From Pseudoduganella violacea (GTDB taxonomy: Bacteria > Pseudomonadota > Gammaproteobacteria > Burkholderiales > Burkholderiaceae_D): a stretch of DNA of 64,000 nucleotides. Each line of letters begins with the position of its first letter. Position 1 is the stretch's first letter. The position numbers and the translations under genes are program-made. The DNA is taken from NCBI RefSeq assembly GCF_014191875.1, contig NZ_JACHXD010000006.1, forward strand, positions 146,955 through 210,954. Reading direction: 5' to 3'. The notes under the pieces were generated by a model, which was given only the letters and a program-made list of their open reading frames with translations, searched no databases and was not told the DNA's origin. Below, in pieces: positions 52,915 through 62,397 of this stretch.

Positions 52915-55165
52915 GGTGGACTTCTCCTTGGGTTTGGGGCATCTGGTCGAGCAGGGATGTGTAAATCGAATGCAGGTCGGTGAGCGCCGTCTGCAGGCGC
53001 TCAGCGCGCGCTGCCGACGCTTGCGGCAGCGCGGCGCGTACGGTGACGCCGGCATGCAGCAGCGAAGTGATGGCCAGCTCGCAGCGGCCGCGTTCGGGCT
53101 GGCGGAAGTAATTGGCCAGCGCATCGACCGCCTGCTGCAAGGCCGTGGCGACCGGCCCTTGTGCCGAAGTGGCGATCAGGGCGCGCAGCTCGATGATCGA
53201 ATGGCCCAGCTCCAGCAGGGTCAGGCCTTGGCGCACCACCAGCCGCGCCGGCGCGCCGGGCGCGGGACCGGAGGCGGCGTTGAGCTGGTTGAGCAGATCG
53301 CGCACGCGGTTGTCGAAGCGGTGGCGCAGCCGGGCCGTCCATTCCTGGCCGGGGCCGAAGCACAGCAACAGGCGTGGCAGCAGGCCGCCGCCGGCCGCGC
53401 GCAGGTGCAGGCGCAGGCCGCGCGTGGACGCCGTGCACAGGGCCAGCGCCTCGCGCCACAGCGCCGCCGCCACGTGCTCGCGGTTGCCCATGGTGTGCTC
53501 GGGCAGCAGCACCATGAAGATGATGAAGGACAGCAGCACGCCGCCATTCTGCGCCAGCGTGATGTTGAGGAAGGAGGCGATATCGTAGTGCATCTGGTTG
53601 GCCGGCGCGATCACCTGGGCGCTGAACAGGATGATGCCGACGCCCACGCCCGCCTTTTTCGGATTGGTACTCAGATAGCTGCCGTAGGCGAACAGCGGCA
53701 GCGAGGCCAGCACCAGCATGGGAAAGCCGCTGGCGCGCGCCACCAGGAAGAACTCGACGATAAAGGACAGCGGCCAGGCGATCAGGAAGCCGGTCAGGAT
53801 CTGCTTGACCATGGCCGTCGGGCGCGGCGAGGACGAGCACAGCGCGCAGAAGATGGTGGTCATCAGCAGGGCGGTGGAAGCGTGCGGCCAGGCCATCCAG
53901 TACCAGAGCACGGCCCCGCCCAGCAGGGCGGCGGCGGCGCGAAAGCCGCTGGCGAGCACGATGCCGGGCGGCGTCTTCGGCTTGTAGGCGCGCGGCTCGC
54001 TGACCTGACTGCGCTTTTGCCGCGTCAGGCCGTCGTAGCTGGCGTGGAAGGCGGACAGGTTGGCCGCGAAGCGTTCCAGCAGCTCCACCGCCGTATCGAA
54101 GTCGATCTGCCATTGCGGCGTGAGGCCGGCCAGTTCCTGTGCCGCGCCGGCATCATCCTCCTTGGCCGCCTTGGCCGCCTCGGCCAGGCGCTGCGCCAGT
54201 TCGGCGCGCGCGGCGGCGATGTCCTGTTCCAGCGCCGCCATGTCGGGCGGCACATCGTCGGCCAGCGCTTGCGCCAGGCGTTGCTGCATGGCTTGCAGCA
54301 GCCGCGGCGCCGGCGAATCCGGTTGCAGGTGCAGGCGGTGCAGCAGGCGGTGCAGGGTGTAGAGCGTGGTCAGGGCCGTCATCAGCGCCGCGTTGAAGGC
54401 ATGCAGCTGGCGCGTTTGCGAACGGGCGTGGGCCGCTTCGAAGAAAGCGGCGGCGCGGCCCGATTCCAGCGCGGCGATGTCGGCCGCGAAGCGCAGGTGG
54501 GTCAGTTCCGCCTCGGCAGGCGACAGGCGGCGCTCCAGCACTTCGCGGCAAAAGCCCACGAAGCTGTGGCGGCGCGCCTGCACGGTGCGCATCAGCTGGG
54601 CGTTGTGGTGGCGCGGGAACAGCGCGTCGTTGACGACGGTGGCGCAGATCACGCCCAGGCTCACTTCCGTCAGCCGGGTGACGGCCAGCAGGAAGGCGCC
54701 GGCCGGCGCGTCGATGGCGGGAATGGCGATCATGCAGGCCGTATAGCCGGCCAGCACGAAGCTATAGGATTGCTGGTTGCGGTACATGGCCGCGCCGCCG
54801 GTGCACAGCCCCACCCACAGCGCCAGGCCGATGAACAGCAGCGGCGTCTGCTGCGGAAAGACGGCGATCAGCAGCAGGGCGCTGGCGCAGCCGACCACGG
54901 TGCCGAGCAGGCGGTAAAAGGCTTTTTCCAGCACCATGCCGCTGCTGGGCAGGGCCAGAATGAAGGTGGTGGTCATCGCCGTGCTGGGCGAATCGAGTCC
55001 GAGGCGGAAGGCCAGCCACAGGGCGGAGAAGGCGGCCAGCATGGACTTGAGCACGAAGATCCAGTGCTCGCCCTCGCCGGCCTGCCATTCGCGCGCCAGC
55101 CTGACCAGCTGCTCTCGTGTACTTGCTATCGGTGTGGCGGGAGGAGCGGCTGGTTCAGGGTTCAT
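52904..55165 (-). CDS. FUSC/AaeB-family aromatic-acid efflux transporter
   Basis: Inner-membrane protein of 753 residues with two clusters of about five to six transmembrane helices (residues about 30-180 and 370-520) separated by a cytoplasmic domain, plus a C-terminal soluble domain. This is the architecture of FUSC proteins such as AaeB. Segments include ALWLAFRLGLDSPSTAMTT and ARASGFPMLVLASLPLFAYG. It should export small aromatic acids or related toxic compounds with the adaptor and outer-membrane channel encoded beside it. Confidence 0.92.
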   Translation of the reverse strand: MNPEPAAPPATPIASTREQLVRLAREWQAGEGEHWIFVLKSMLAAFSALWLAFRLGLDSPSTAMTTTFILALPSSGMVLEKAFYRLLGTVVGCASALLLIAVFPQQTPLLFIGLALWVGLCTGGAAMYRNQQSYSFVLAGYTACMIAIPAIDAPAGAFLLAVTRLTEVSLGVICATVVNDALFPRHHNAQLMRTVQARRHSFVGFCREVLERRLSPAEAELTHLRFAADIAALESGRAAAFFEAAHARSQTRQLHAFNAALMTALTTLYTLHRLLHRLHLQPDSPAPRLLQAMQQRLAQALADDVPPDMAALEQDIAAARAELAQRLAEAAKAAKEDDAGAAQELAGLTPQWQIDFDTAVELLERFAANLSAFHASYDGLTRQKRSQVSEPRAYKPKTPPGIVLASGFRAAAALLGGAVLWYWMAWPHASTALLMTTIFCALCSSSPRPTAMVKQILTGFLIAWPLSFIVEFFLVARASGFPMLVLASLPLFAYGSYLSTNPKKAGVGVGIILFSAQVIAPANQMHYDIASFLNITLAQNGGVLLSFIIFMVLLPEHTMGNREHVAAALWREALALCTASTRGLRLHLRAAGGGLLPRLLLCFGPGQEWTARLRHRFDNRVRDLLNQLNAASGPAPGAPARLVVRQGLTLLELGHSIIELRALIATSAQGPVATALQQAVDALANYFRQPERGRCELAITSLLHAGVTVRAALPQASAARAERLQTALTDLHSIYTSLLDQMPQTQGEVHHAA

Positions 55166-55173
55166 AAAAAGCG

Positions 55174-55671
55174 CTATAAATTATTTTCAAAATTATCCAG
55201 CTGGCGCTTGAACAACTGCTCCTGCTGGCGGATATCGTCGGCGCTGAAGCCGTCGTAAGCGCGGGTGGTGCGGTCCCAGACTTCGGGCATGACCTGCTCC
55301 ACGATCTTGCGGCCGGCGTCGGTCAGCGAAATCATCACGCAGCGGCGGTCGCCGGGGCGGTTGCCGCGCTGGATCAGGCCCTGGTTTTCCAGGTCGTTGC
55401 AGACCCGGGTCAGGTTGGCCGGCTTCTCCATGCACGCCTCGCCCAGGGTGGACGCGGTCGAGGTTTCGCCTTCGGAACCGTACAGCACCGCCAGCACCAT
55501 ATAGCTGGCGTCGACCAGGTCGTATTTGCGCAGCACCGCGTTGGACAGATCCTTCATCTGCTTTTGCACGTGGTAGGTCATGCGCATCAGACGCACCAGA
55601 TCCTCCGGAAAGTCGGGGATGCGGCCACGGATATTTTTCAGGCGCTTATTGGTCGCGTCGAAACTGCTCAT
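55174..55671 (-). CDS. MarR-family transcriptional regulator
   Basis: Winged-helix regulator of 165 residues. Key segments are LVRLMRMTYHVQKQM, LGEACMEKPANLTRVCNDLE (recognition helix) and QGLIQRGNRPGDRRCVMISL (wing). MarR proteins typically repress a neighbouring efflux operon and are released by phenolic ligands, which suits the aromatic-acid pump 9 bp downstream. Two Cys in the recognition region (EACMEKP, TRVCND) might allow redox control. Confidence 0.93.
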   Translation of the reverse strand: MSSFDATNKRLKNIRGRIPDFPEDLVRLMRMTYHVQKQMKDLSNAVLRKYDLVDASYMVLAVLYGSEGETSTASTLGEACMEKPANLTRVCNDLENQGLIQRGNRPGDRRCVMISLTDAGRKIVEQVMPEVWDRTTRAYDGFSADDIRQQEQLFKRQLDNFENNL

Positions 55672-55720
55672 TGCGCACTCCTGTGCAAAATACTAAAGAT
55701 TAAATTGTACTATCGTTGCA

Positions 55721-57139
55721 CTAGGGGAAATCCAGTTTTATGCCTCCCCCCAGGGCCGCCATCAGCGTGGCGTAGGTATCCATACAACGACTTTGGACTT
55801 GCAAGAGCTGCTGTTGTTCATTCAGCAGAACCAGGCGCGCGTTGAGCATGGCCAGCGCATCGTTCATGCCGGCCTTGTACGAGCGCTCGGCCAGATCCTG
55901 CGAGCGGCTCGCCGTGCGCATGGCCTGTTCCGCCAGCTTTTGCTGCTCGCGCTCGGACTGCATACGCGCCACGGCGTTGGCCACTTCGGACAGGGCTTGC
56001 ACCAGCGTCGCGTTGTACTGCTCCACCGCCATATCGTATTGCGCGCTGCGGTTGCCGAGCTGGCTGCGCAGGCGGCCGCCGTCGAAGATGGGCAGGCTCA
56101 CGGCCGGCGCGATGCCGCGCGTCTGCGAGGCGGCGTTCAGGAATTTGCTGAAGCCCAGCGATTGCAGGCCGGCGAAGGCCACCAGGTTGATGTTCGGATA
56201 GAAGTCGGCGCGCGCGGCGGCAATGCCGTGGCTGGCCGCCTCCACCCGCCAGCGCTGCGCCACCAGGTCGGGACGGCGCGCCACCAGTTCGGCCGGCAGA
56301 TTGCCGGGCAGGCCGTAGCCCGCTGGCAGGGCCGGCGCAGGCCGGACGATCGCATCACCGTCGCCCGGCCCTTTGCCGATCAGGGCCGCCAGCTGGTGGC
56401 GCAGCAGGGTCAGGCTCTGGCTGAGCTGTTCCTGCTCGCGCCGCCCGGCAGGCAGCGTGGTTTCAATGGCCGCCACATCGGCCTCGGTGGCCAGGCCGGC
56501 GGCGTGGCGGCGGCGCACGATGTCGAGAATGCGCTGGCGCTGGGCCAGGCTGTCGGCCACCGCGTCGTGCTGGGCGTGGGCCAGCCACAGTTGCACATAG
56601 CTGCGCACCACGGCCGTTTCCAGCGACAGGCGCGCCAGCTGGGCTTCGGCCGCGGCCATATGGGCTTCGTCCAGGGCGGCGGCCAGCAGGTCGCGGTTGC
56701 GGCCCCACAGATCGAGGTCATACGCGGCGGTGACGCTGGCATTGTTGCGCCAGGCCCAGTGGCCGGCTAGCGGCGGCGGCGTGCTGCCGTGGGCGGAATA
56801 GCGCTCGCGGTTGGCGGCGGCGCTGGCGTCGACGCGCGGCCCGGTGGCCGCTTCGGCCGCGCCGGCGACCGCCTCGGCCTGGCGCACGCGCGCCTGGGCC
56901 ACCTTGAGGCTGGGATTGTCCTGGATGGCGGCGGCCACCAGGCGGTCGAGCTGCCGGTCGCCCAGGGCTTGCCACCATGTCTCCTCTGGCCAGGCGGCGG
57001 GCGGCGCGGCCGCGATGGCGGCGCCGGTGGCCAGTTGCGCGGCGGGCGTCAACTGCGCCTGCGGCTTGATCGAACCCATGTCGGCACAGCCGGACAGGGC
57101 AAGCAGCAGCAGGGCGGCGGGGGCGCGGAAACGCAGCAT
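55721..57139 (-). CDS. Outer-membrane efflux lipoprotein (NodT/OMF family)
   Basis: TolC-like channel of 472 residues. The lipobox LLLLALSGCADMG gives an acylated Cys18. The two outer-membrane-factor repeats follow, with ARVRQAEAVAGAAEAATGP and ARADFYPNINLVAFAGLQSL and long helical coils. It completes a tripartite pump with the FUSC transporter and HlyD adaptor. It is encoded first in the cassette, 49 bp before marR and 23 bp after the DUF4148 gene. Confidence 0.93.
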   Translation of the reverse strand: MLRFRAPAALLLLALSGCADMGSIKPQAQLTPAAQLATGAAIAAAPPAAWPEETWWQALGDRQLDRLVAAAIQDNPSLKVAQARVRQAEAVAGAAEAATGPRVDASAAANRERYSAHGSTPPPLAGHWAWRNNASVTAAYDLDLWGRNRDLLAAALDEAHMAAAEAQLARLSLETAVVRSYVQLWLAHAQHDAVADSLAQRQRILDIVRRRHAAGLATEADVAAIETTLPAGRREQEQLSQSLTLLRHQLAALIGKGPGDGDAIVRPAPALPAGYGLPGNLPAELVARRPDLVAQRWRVEAASHGIAAARADFYPNINLVAFAGLQSLGFSKFLNAASQTRGIAPAVSLPIFDGGRLRSQLGNRSAQYDMAVEQYNATLVQALSEVANAVARMQSEREQQKLAEQAMRTASRSQDLAERSYKAGMNDALAMLNARLVLLNEQQQLLQVQSRCMDTYATLMAALGGGIKLDFP

Positions 57140-57162
57140 GGGCCTGGCTCTCTTTCGTGGAA

Positions 57163-57417
57163 TTACTTGGCGTAGTGCTTGGTGGTCTGGGCCACGTCCT
57201 GGTCGGCTTCGGTTTCGATCAGCTTGCCGTTGCGGCGCGCTTCGAGGAACTCAGCCTTGACCTGTTCGCGGCTCAAGCCTTGCTGGGCGGGCGCGGCCTG
57301 GCTGGCGGCAGCGGCCAGCGGGGCGCTGCTGGCGGCGGTGGTGTTGCTGTCGGCGGCAAAGGCGGCGCCGGCGGCGGCAAGGGTCAGGATGGCGGCAAAT
57401 ACTTGGGTGGTTTTCAT
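57163..57417 (-). CDS. DUF4148-domain small exported protein
   Basis: The 84-residue protein has a signal peptide (MKTTQVFAAILTLAAAGAAFA), an Ala/Ser/Gln-rich spacer and the DUF4148 motif LSREQVKAEFLEARRNGKLI followed by ETEAD. The start at 57417 is set by GAAGGAGAACC. Function is unknown; Burkholderiales carry many copies. It may be the first gene of the efflux transcript or independent. Confidence 0.85.
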   Translation of the reverse strand: MKTTQVFAAILTLAAAGAAFAADSNTTAASSAPLAAAASQAAPAQQGLSREQVKAEFLEARRNGKLIETEADQDVAQTTKHYAK

Positions 57418-57586
57418 ACGGTTCTCCTTCGGGAGTGGTGAGCATGAAGATAGTATATCTGTGAAAAATACATTTATGAAATAAAAAATTCCAATCGATG
57501 CCATTGGGAAAAACAATCAGGGGTGCGCCGCCGTCCGCCCCGCTTTGTTAGAGTGGACCTGCGTTTTTCACCGGCAGGAGGTCATC

Positions 57587-57958
57587 ATGGCAGGCAATAG
57601 CAGTCTCGATCCCGACAACTTACCGGCCACGCCCGACCGGGTGCTGGGCAAGGGCCATGGCACGGGCGCCCTCGGCCCCAGCGACAGTTCCGACTCCGGC
57701 AGCGACGTGCAGGGCGCGCCGGGCCAGGGACCGCGCGAGCATGGCGGCGTGCAGCAAGGCACGAATGAAGACAGCGGCAGCGCGCCCACGGTCGGCGCCG
57801 ATCTCGGCGATACCGATCTCGACAGCGATACCGACCGCAAGGGTACCGGCGAACGCGCCGCCGCCGGCCGCGATACGGTGGCCCCGGACGGCGCCGATAT
57901 CGATGTCGACCATATTGAAACGGCGCCGTTGAGGCAGGAGGGCATGGCGCCGGACTAG
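57587..57958 (+). CDS. Acidic low-complexity protein of unknown function
   Basis: The 123-residue polar protein is rich in Gly, Asp and Ser with no hydrophobic core or signal peptide: repeated SDSSDSGSD, DLGDTDLDSDTD and a C-terminal DIDVDHIET. It is likely disordered. AGGAGGTCATC precedes the ATG, which supports translation. No family is recognised with confidence. It diverges from the DUF4148 gene. Confidence 0.7.
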   Translation: MAGNSSLDPDNLPATPDRVLGKGHGTGALGPSDSSDSGSDVQGAPGQGPREHGGVQQGTNEDSGSAPTVGADLGDTDLDSDTDRKGTGERAAAGRDTVAPDGADIDVDHIETAPLRQEGMAPD

Positions 57959-58230
57959 GCGCCTGGATGTGATTTTTGGATAGAAATTCGATCTTGCTTT
58001 TTCGGTAATATCATCCCTACTGGCAACTCCGAAAGATCGAATGTTCGCGTTGTACCGCGGCGTCCGCCGTGTCACTGCCCACCGCTTGCGCCGGTGCGTG
58101 GCTTCCTGGGCCATGCCTGGCGCTTTGTGCATTCGCCCGCCGTTCCCGGGCATGCCTTCGCTCTCCCGGTTTTTCCAGCATCTGCCGGCCATGCCGGCGC
58201 CATCCCTCCCTCCTCAAAATGAGAAACTCC

Positions 58231-61200
58231 ATGCGAATGAAATTGCTCTGCCGCCTTGTGGGCGCAGCCTTACTTCTGAATGTGCAAATCAATGCGATGG
58301 CGGAAATGCCGGGCTCCGTCAAAGCCGTGCATCCGCATGTCGGCTTGCTCAAGGAAGATGTCGACCGGGTGCGCAATTCGCTGGCATTGACGGCGCCGGA
58401 TGTTTTTCCCGCCATGCAGGGCCGGATGCGCTTTAGCATCACCCCGCGGCGCAAGGCGCTATCCGATCGCCTCGAACAGGCGATTTTTGGAAGTATCCAG
58501 ACCAAGAAAAACGGCTTCTTCATTCGCCATGTCGATGGTGATTCCGCGGACGGGAAAAAGATCCGGTTTCAGCTCGGGTTTCAGGATGCTGCGATCGACA
58601 CGTATGCCGCCTCGCGCACTTTTGAACTGGAGGCGGATAAGGATGTCACGATTGAGCTGAGCTGGGACAGTGTCTCGGTGATCCTCACTGTCAATGGCAC
58701 ATCCTACAACTTGAAATGGGCTGCCAGTATGCCCTCGCCATGGTCGGCTAAAGACCAGCAGTATGTCTTTGGCGGCCGGACCGATGAAGTCATCAAGGAC
58801 TTCAAGCTATGGAATGCCGCCAGCCAGATCGTTGCCCAGCATGATTTTCTGGATCTGGAATTGCAGGAGCCTGTCCAGGAATATTTACGCTCGGTCGATG
58901 CCGACTGGACGACGCTGCAAGGCTGCGCGCAGGTCGCCACACCGACCCGGCAAAACGGTTCGCTCTGCGATCTGGCCTTCCAGGGCCGCGGGACGATTAC
59001 CGGGGCGGCGCGCCGTTTTGCGCTGGCCTACCTGCTGACTGCGCGGCCGCACTATATGGCGGCGGCGCGCCGTTTGGCCGACCAGATGTTCCTGCTGAAA
59101 GACAACGTCACGCAAGGCTTGCACGGTCAGCAGCTGAAGCTGGCGGTCGGCGGCGAATGGGCCATGTCTTCCCGCGTCGGCGCCATGGGCATTCTGTACG
59201 ACTGGCTGTACGACACAATCGATGATCGCGATATTCCCACGGGCGCCGCTTTCGAAGGCCATAACCTCGGCAATTACCGCACCCTGCTGGCGCAAAACAT
59301 CAAAGACACCATCGCCGCCAATCATGTGGGCAGCAGTGACGACCTGATCGGCCATATTTGCGGACAATATGCCACGCTCTCTACCAGTCCGCTGAATTGC
59401 AATGGGACGATGCACTGGGAAGAGAATATCAATCCCTCGATCGCTCCATACTACATTGCCGGCCATCACCAAAGCGCGATCGCCGGTACCGTGCAGGGCC
59501 TGCTGGCCATTGCCCATGACGACGCTTCCGTGCTGCCCTTGCTGAAGACCATGTATGGCCATTTCGAAAACGGCTTCATGCCGGCACGGGCCTTCATTTC
59601 TGTTGACGGCGGCAGCCAGGCTGCTTTTTCCTATGGCCTATCGGACATGCCGGAACGCGTGCGGCTGTGGGGCAAAGGCCTGGAAGGCACCGGCAGCGAG
59701 CCGGTTCTTCCCGGCGACTGGATGGCCCAACTGATCTATCCGTATATCTATGGCCTGCGCCATGATTACAGCTTCCCGGCCCGCGGCGACAACTTCGATT
59801 TATCGCTGAGGGACGGGTCAACCGGCCCGATGGCGCTGGCGGCCATCGTGGACAAGCAGGATCCGGCGGTGCTGGCTTTCTACCGTCAGCAGATCAAAGT
59901 GGCGCGGCGGTCGGTCTTAGGGGCGCCGTCGCGGCGCAATGTTGATCAGGCTCTGCTGGGCGAGCGCTTGAACTTTTCCTTTGCCGGCTATCCCGAAGGA
60001 CGTATTGAAGACCTGCCGTTGTCGCGCCACTTCCGCGTCGCCGGCCTGGTGTTGATGCGTGATAGCTGGGATTATGCCAACGCGACTCTGCTAGACTTTA
60101 AAGCGACGTCCTTCGTCAGCGAAAACCACCAACATCTGGACCAGAACAGCTTCTCGTTGAACTATAAGGCGCCGCTGCTGCTGGATACCGGCCTGTACGA
60201 CGAGTATGGCACCAAACACTGGCAGAACTATTACATTCGCACCATCGCGCACAACAGCATTGTCGTGTTCGATAAGGACGAGCAGTTCGTCTTCAGCAAC
60301 AAAGTCCTGAGCAATGACGGTGGTCAGTGGTTCAATGACCGTCCGACCTATCCCACTTTGGCACAGATCCAGCCGGGTGGCAGCAATGCCCTGCATGGCG
60401 TAACGGCGTTCGAGGAAGGCGGCGATTACAGCTACGTCGAGGGCAATGCCAGCCGCGCCTATTCGCAGAATAAGATGGACCAGGAGAGTGGCTTTGTGCG
60501 CAGCATCCTGTTCCTGCGCGAAAACGATCGCAAGCCTGTGGTGCTGGTCTTCGACAGCGTGCGCACCAAGAACGGCCTGGCCGCCACCTCCCTGCTGCAC
60601 ACGGCGGCCAAGCCGGCGTATGCCGTGGGCGCCGACACCTTGGGCGACGGCCGCTACCAAGTCAAATTCGCGCCGAATACCGCCCGCGTGGCCACTATCC
60701 GCAACGGCGGCGGCATGCTGAACGTGCAGATGCTTCTGCCGCAGAACGCCGATGTGGTGCAGGTGGGTAGCGAAGGTGCGGGCGGCAGCGATTGCGCACA
60801 AGTGCCAGGCAGCGCTAGCCAAGCCCAGAACGCCAAGGATTGCCGCTTCATGGTGCGTGAGTTGCAAAGCGATGGTACCAGCTACAAATGGCGCAACTAT
60901 CCGTACTTGCCATCGCAAAACCAACCGGGCGATGTTGGCGCCTGGCGCCTGGAGATTAGTCCTGCCGCCGCGCCGGCCGATGGTGAGGCGCAGTATTTCC
61001 TGAACGTGCTCGATGTCGCCGACAACGACCAGGGCACGGGTTTGGCCTCACCGGTGAAAGCCGAGCGTCTGGCCGCCAGCGATGCCGGGACCGAGGCGGT
61101 GCTGGTGCAGGAGCACCTCATGGTCCTGTTTAACCGCGCCAGCACGCCAGCGGGACGTTATGGCTGGAAAGCGCCATCGAATTACGGTGCCCTGATCGCC

Positions 61201-61335
61201 ACCGGCCTGAAGCGCAATACCGAGTATGCGCTGAGTGAAGCAGCGGTCCCTGGCGGCTATACCTTCAAGCTGGAAGAGAAGGTTGGCGGTGGGTTGTTCA
61301 GCTCCAAGGACGGTGTGTTGCGCAAAGGCCGCTAA
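58231..61335 (+). CDS. Secreted heparinase II/III-like polysaccharide lyase with inserted beta-sandwich
   Basis: The exported 1034-residue protein has a signal peptide of about 25 residues. A lyase N-terminus (HPHVGLLKEDVDRVRNS, 34-50) is interrupted by a beta-rich segment, about 62-197, with FELEADKDVTIELSWDS and DFKLW, reading as a LamG/concanavalin-like sandwich. The alpha/alpha-toroid then resumes, with GGEWAMSSRVGAMGILYDWL and MAQLIYPYIYGLRHD. The C-terminal heparinase II/III sheet domain has SENHQHLDQNSFSLNY (His633, His635, Asp637) and RTIAHNSIVV (His674). It probably depolymerises an acidic polysaccharide; the substrate is unknown. The start at 58231 matches the paralogue at 62398; the frame is open upstream to 58069. 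Confidence 0.85.
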   Translation: MRMKLLCRLVGAALLLNVQINAMAEMPGSVKAVHPHVGLLKEDVDRVRNSLALTAPDVFPAMQGRMRFSITPRRKALSDRLEQAIFGSIQTKKNGFFIRHVDGDSADGKKIRFQLGFQDAAIDTYAASRTFELEADKDVTIELSWDSVSVILTVNGTSYNLKWAASMPSPWSAKDQQYVFGGRTDEVIKDFKLWNAASQIVAQHDFLDLELQEPVQEYLRSVDADWTTLQGCAQVATPTRQNGSLCDLAFQGRGTITGAARRFALAYLLTARPHYMAAARRLADQMFLLKDNVTQGLHGQQLKLAVGGEWAMSSRVGAMGILYDWLYDTIDDRDIPTGAAFEGHNLGNYRTLLAQNIKDTIAANHVGSSDDLIGHICGQYATLSTSPLNCNGTMHWEENINPSIAPYYIAGHHQSAIAGTVQGLLAIAHDDASVLPLLKTMYGHFENGFMPARAFISVDGGSQAAFSYGLSDMPERVRLWGKGLEGTGSEPVLPGDWMAQLIYPYIYGLRHDYSFPARGDNFDLSLRDGSTGPMALAAIVDKQDPAVLAFYRQQIKVARRSVLGAPSRRNVDQALLGERLNFSFAGYPEGRIEDLPLSRHFRVAGLVLMRDSWDYANATLLDFKATSFVSENHQHLDQNSFSLNYKAPLLLDTGLYDEYGTKHWQNYYIRTIAHNSIVVFDKDEQFVFSNKVLSNDGGQWFNDRPTYPTLAQIQPGGSNALHGVTAFEEGGDYSYVEGNASRAYSQNKMDQESGFVRSILFLRENDRKPVVLVFDSVRTKNGLAATSLLHTAAKPAYAVGADTLGDGRYQVKFAPNTARVATIRNGGGMLNVQMLLPQNADVVQVGSEGAGGSDCAQVPGSASQAQNAKDCRFMVRELQSDGTSYKWRNYPYLPSQNQPGDVGAWRLEISPAAAPADGEAQYFLNVLDVADNDQGTGLASPVKAERLAASDAGTEAVLVQEHLMVLFNRASTPAGRYGWKAPSNYGALIATGLKRNTEYALSEAAVPGGYTFKLEEKVGGGLFSSKDGVLRKGR

Positions 61336-61411
61336 GTCCAGCGCCAGCTTGGCCGGCAACGCAGGGAAGTGCCGTACCGGCCTGCCCCACGCGTAGTCTG
61401 TGCCTGGCTTT

Positions 61412-61446
61412 TGACCGTCTGTCGCAGCCGGTGACCGTTTGTCGCA
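61412..61446 (+). promoter_or_regulatory. Tandem LytTR/AlgR-type direct repeat
   Basis: Two near-identical copies, TGACCGTCTGTCGCA and TGACCGTTTGTCGCA, start exactly 20 bp apart, about two helical turns. The core CCGTTTGTC resembles the AlgR box of pseudomonads, and paired direct repeats of this spacing are the usual target of LytTR dimers. The pair lies 68-102 bp before the ATG at 61514. No LytTR regulator is encoded in the window. Confidence 0.6.
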
Positions 61447-61513
61447 TAAAAACGTCTCGGAAAGATGGTTTTTTGCTACGCTTGTGTCTCGCTATCAACA
61501 AGGAGACGCTGTA

Positions 61514-62305
61514 ATGCAAGGTGCTTTCAACTGCCGTACCCGTTTGTTACCCGTGGCCGCCGCCAGCGCGGCCCTGCTGCTGGCCTGTGCCATGCCGGCG
61601 CAGGCGGCCGATGGCTTGTCCGATCTGAAGGCGGCACTGGCCCGGCTGCAAGGCACGGCCCCGCTCAAGGCTGCGCTGGAAACCAAGACCTGGCGCCGGA
61701 TCGGTGAAGGCAAGGAGGTGGAAGAAAGTTCGGGCCAGGCCAGCATCGGCCTGGAAGAAAACGGCCAGGGTTTGCAGCTGATTTACGGCAAGGACGTGCT
61801 GGCCCGTATGGACAGTGAACAACGCGCCCAGGTCAAGAATCCGAATGCCAAGGCGCCGACGCTGAGCGTGGCGCGCGAACTGAGCCCGATCGAACTGCGC
61901 ACCATGACGGCCGCCGCCGCCAATCTGGCGCGCCAGTTGGAGCGCGTGACCTACAAGAGCGAAAAGACGGCCGTGTACAACGGCAACCAGGTGCGCCAGC
62001 TGACCTTCTCGGTGCCGCTGGAAACGCTGAGCGACCGCGACCGCAAATACATCAAGGACTTCGACGGCACGTTCGACCTGTGGATTGCCGCCGACGGCAC
62101 GCCGCTGGCCAGCCACACCCTGGTCAACGGTTCGGGCCGCGCCTTCGTCGTGGTCGGCTTCGACTTCCGCCAGGAGGAAGACGCCGTGTATGGCGTGTCC
62201 GGCGACCGCCTGCTGATGCTGCGCCGTGACAGCAAGCGCAAGCAGTCCGGCGGCGGCGACAAGAGCGATGAGCGCGTGGTCAAGACCTTGCAGCCGACGG
62301 CCTGA
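61514..62305 (+). CDS. Exported protein of unknown function between two polysaccharide lyases
   Basis: Protein of 263 residues with a signal peptide cleaved near QAA (about residue 32). The mature part is beta-rich in the middle (TYKSEKTAVYNGNQVRQLTF; TFDLWIAADGTPLASHTLVN; GRAFVVVGFDFRQ) with helical N-terminal repeats, somewhat like LolA/LppX-type periplasmic lipid or polymer carriers. No family is recognised. AAGGAGACGC sets the start. It is preceded by the tandem LytTR-type site and lies 92 bp before the second lyase. Confidence 0.75.
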   Translation: MQGAFNCRTRLLPVAAASAALLLACAMPAQAADGLSDLKAALARLQGTAPLKAALETKTWRRIGEGKEVEESSGQASIGLEENGQGLQLIYGKDVLARMDSEQRAQVKNPNAKAPTLSVARELSPIELRTMTAAAANLARQLERVTYKSEKTAVYNGNQVRQLTFSVPLETLSDRDRKYIKDFDGTFDLWIAADGTPLASHTLVNGSGRAFVVVGFDFRQEEDAVYGVSGDRLLMLRRDSKRKQSGGGDKSDERVVKTLQPTA

Positions 62306-62397
62306 TTTATTTCGGCAAGTGTGAGTATTGGATAGATAGTTTCTGCCTGCCGCTCTTTACCATGTCGCTTTTTCAAGCTTATTGAAAGGTCAATGAC

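Noticed and set aside
52874..55258. 794-codon open frame antisense to the FUSC transporter
   Set aside because: Gln/Arg/Gly-rich translation without domains; it is an antisense artefact.
58069..58230. Extended N-terminus of the first lyase
   Set aside because: The extra residues are Cys/Arg/Pro-rich, have no ribosome-binding site, and the paralogue begins at the position equivalent to 58231.
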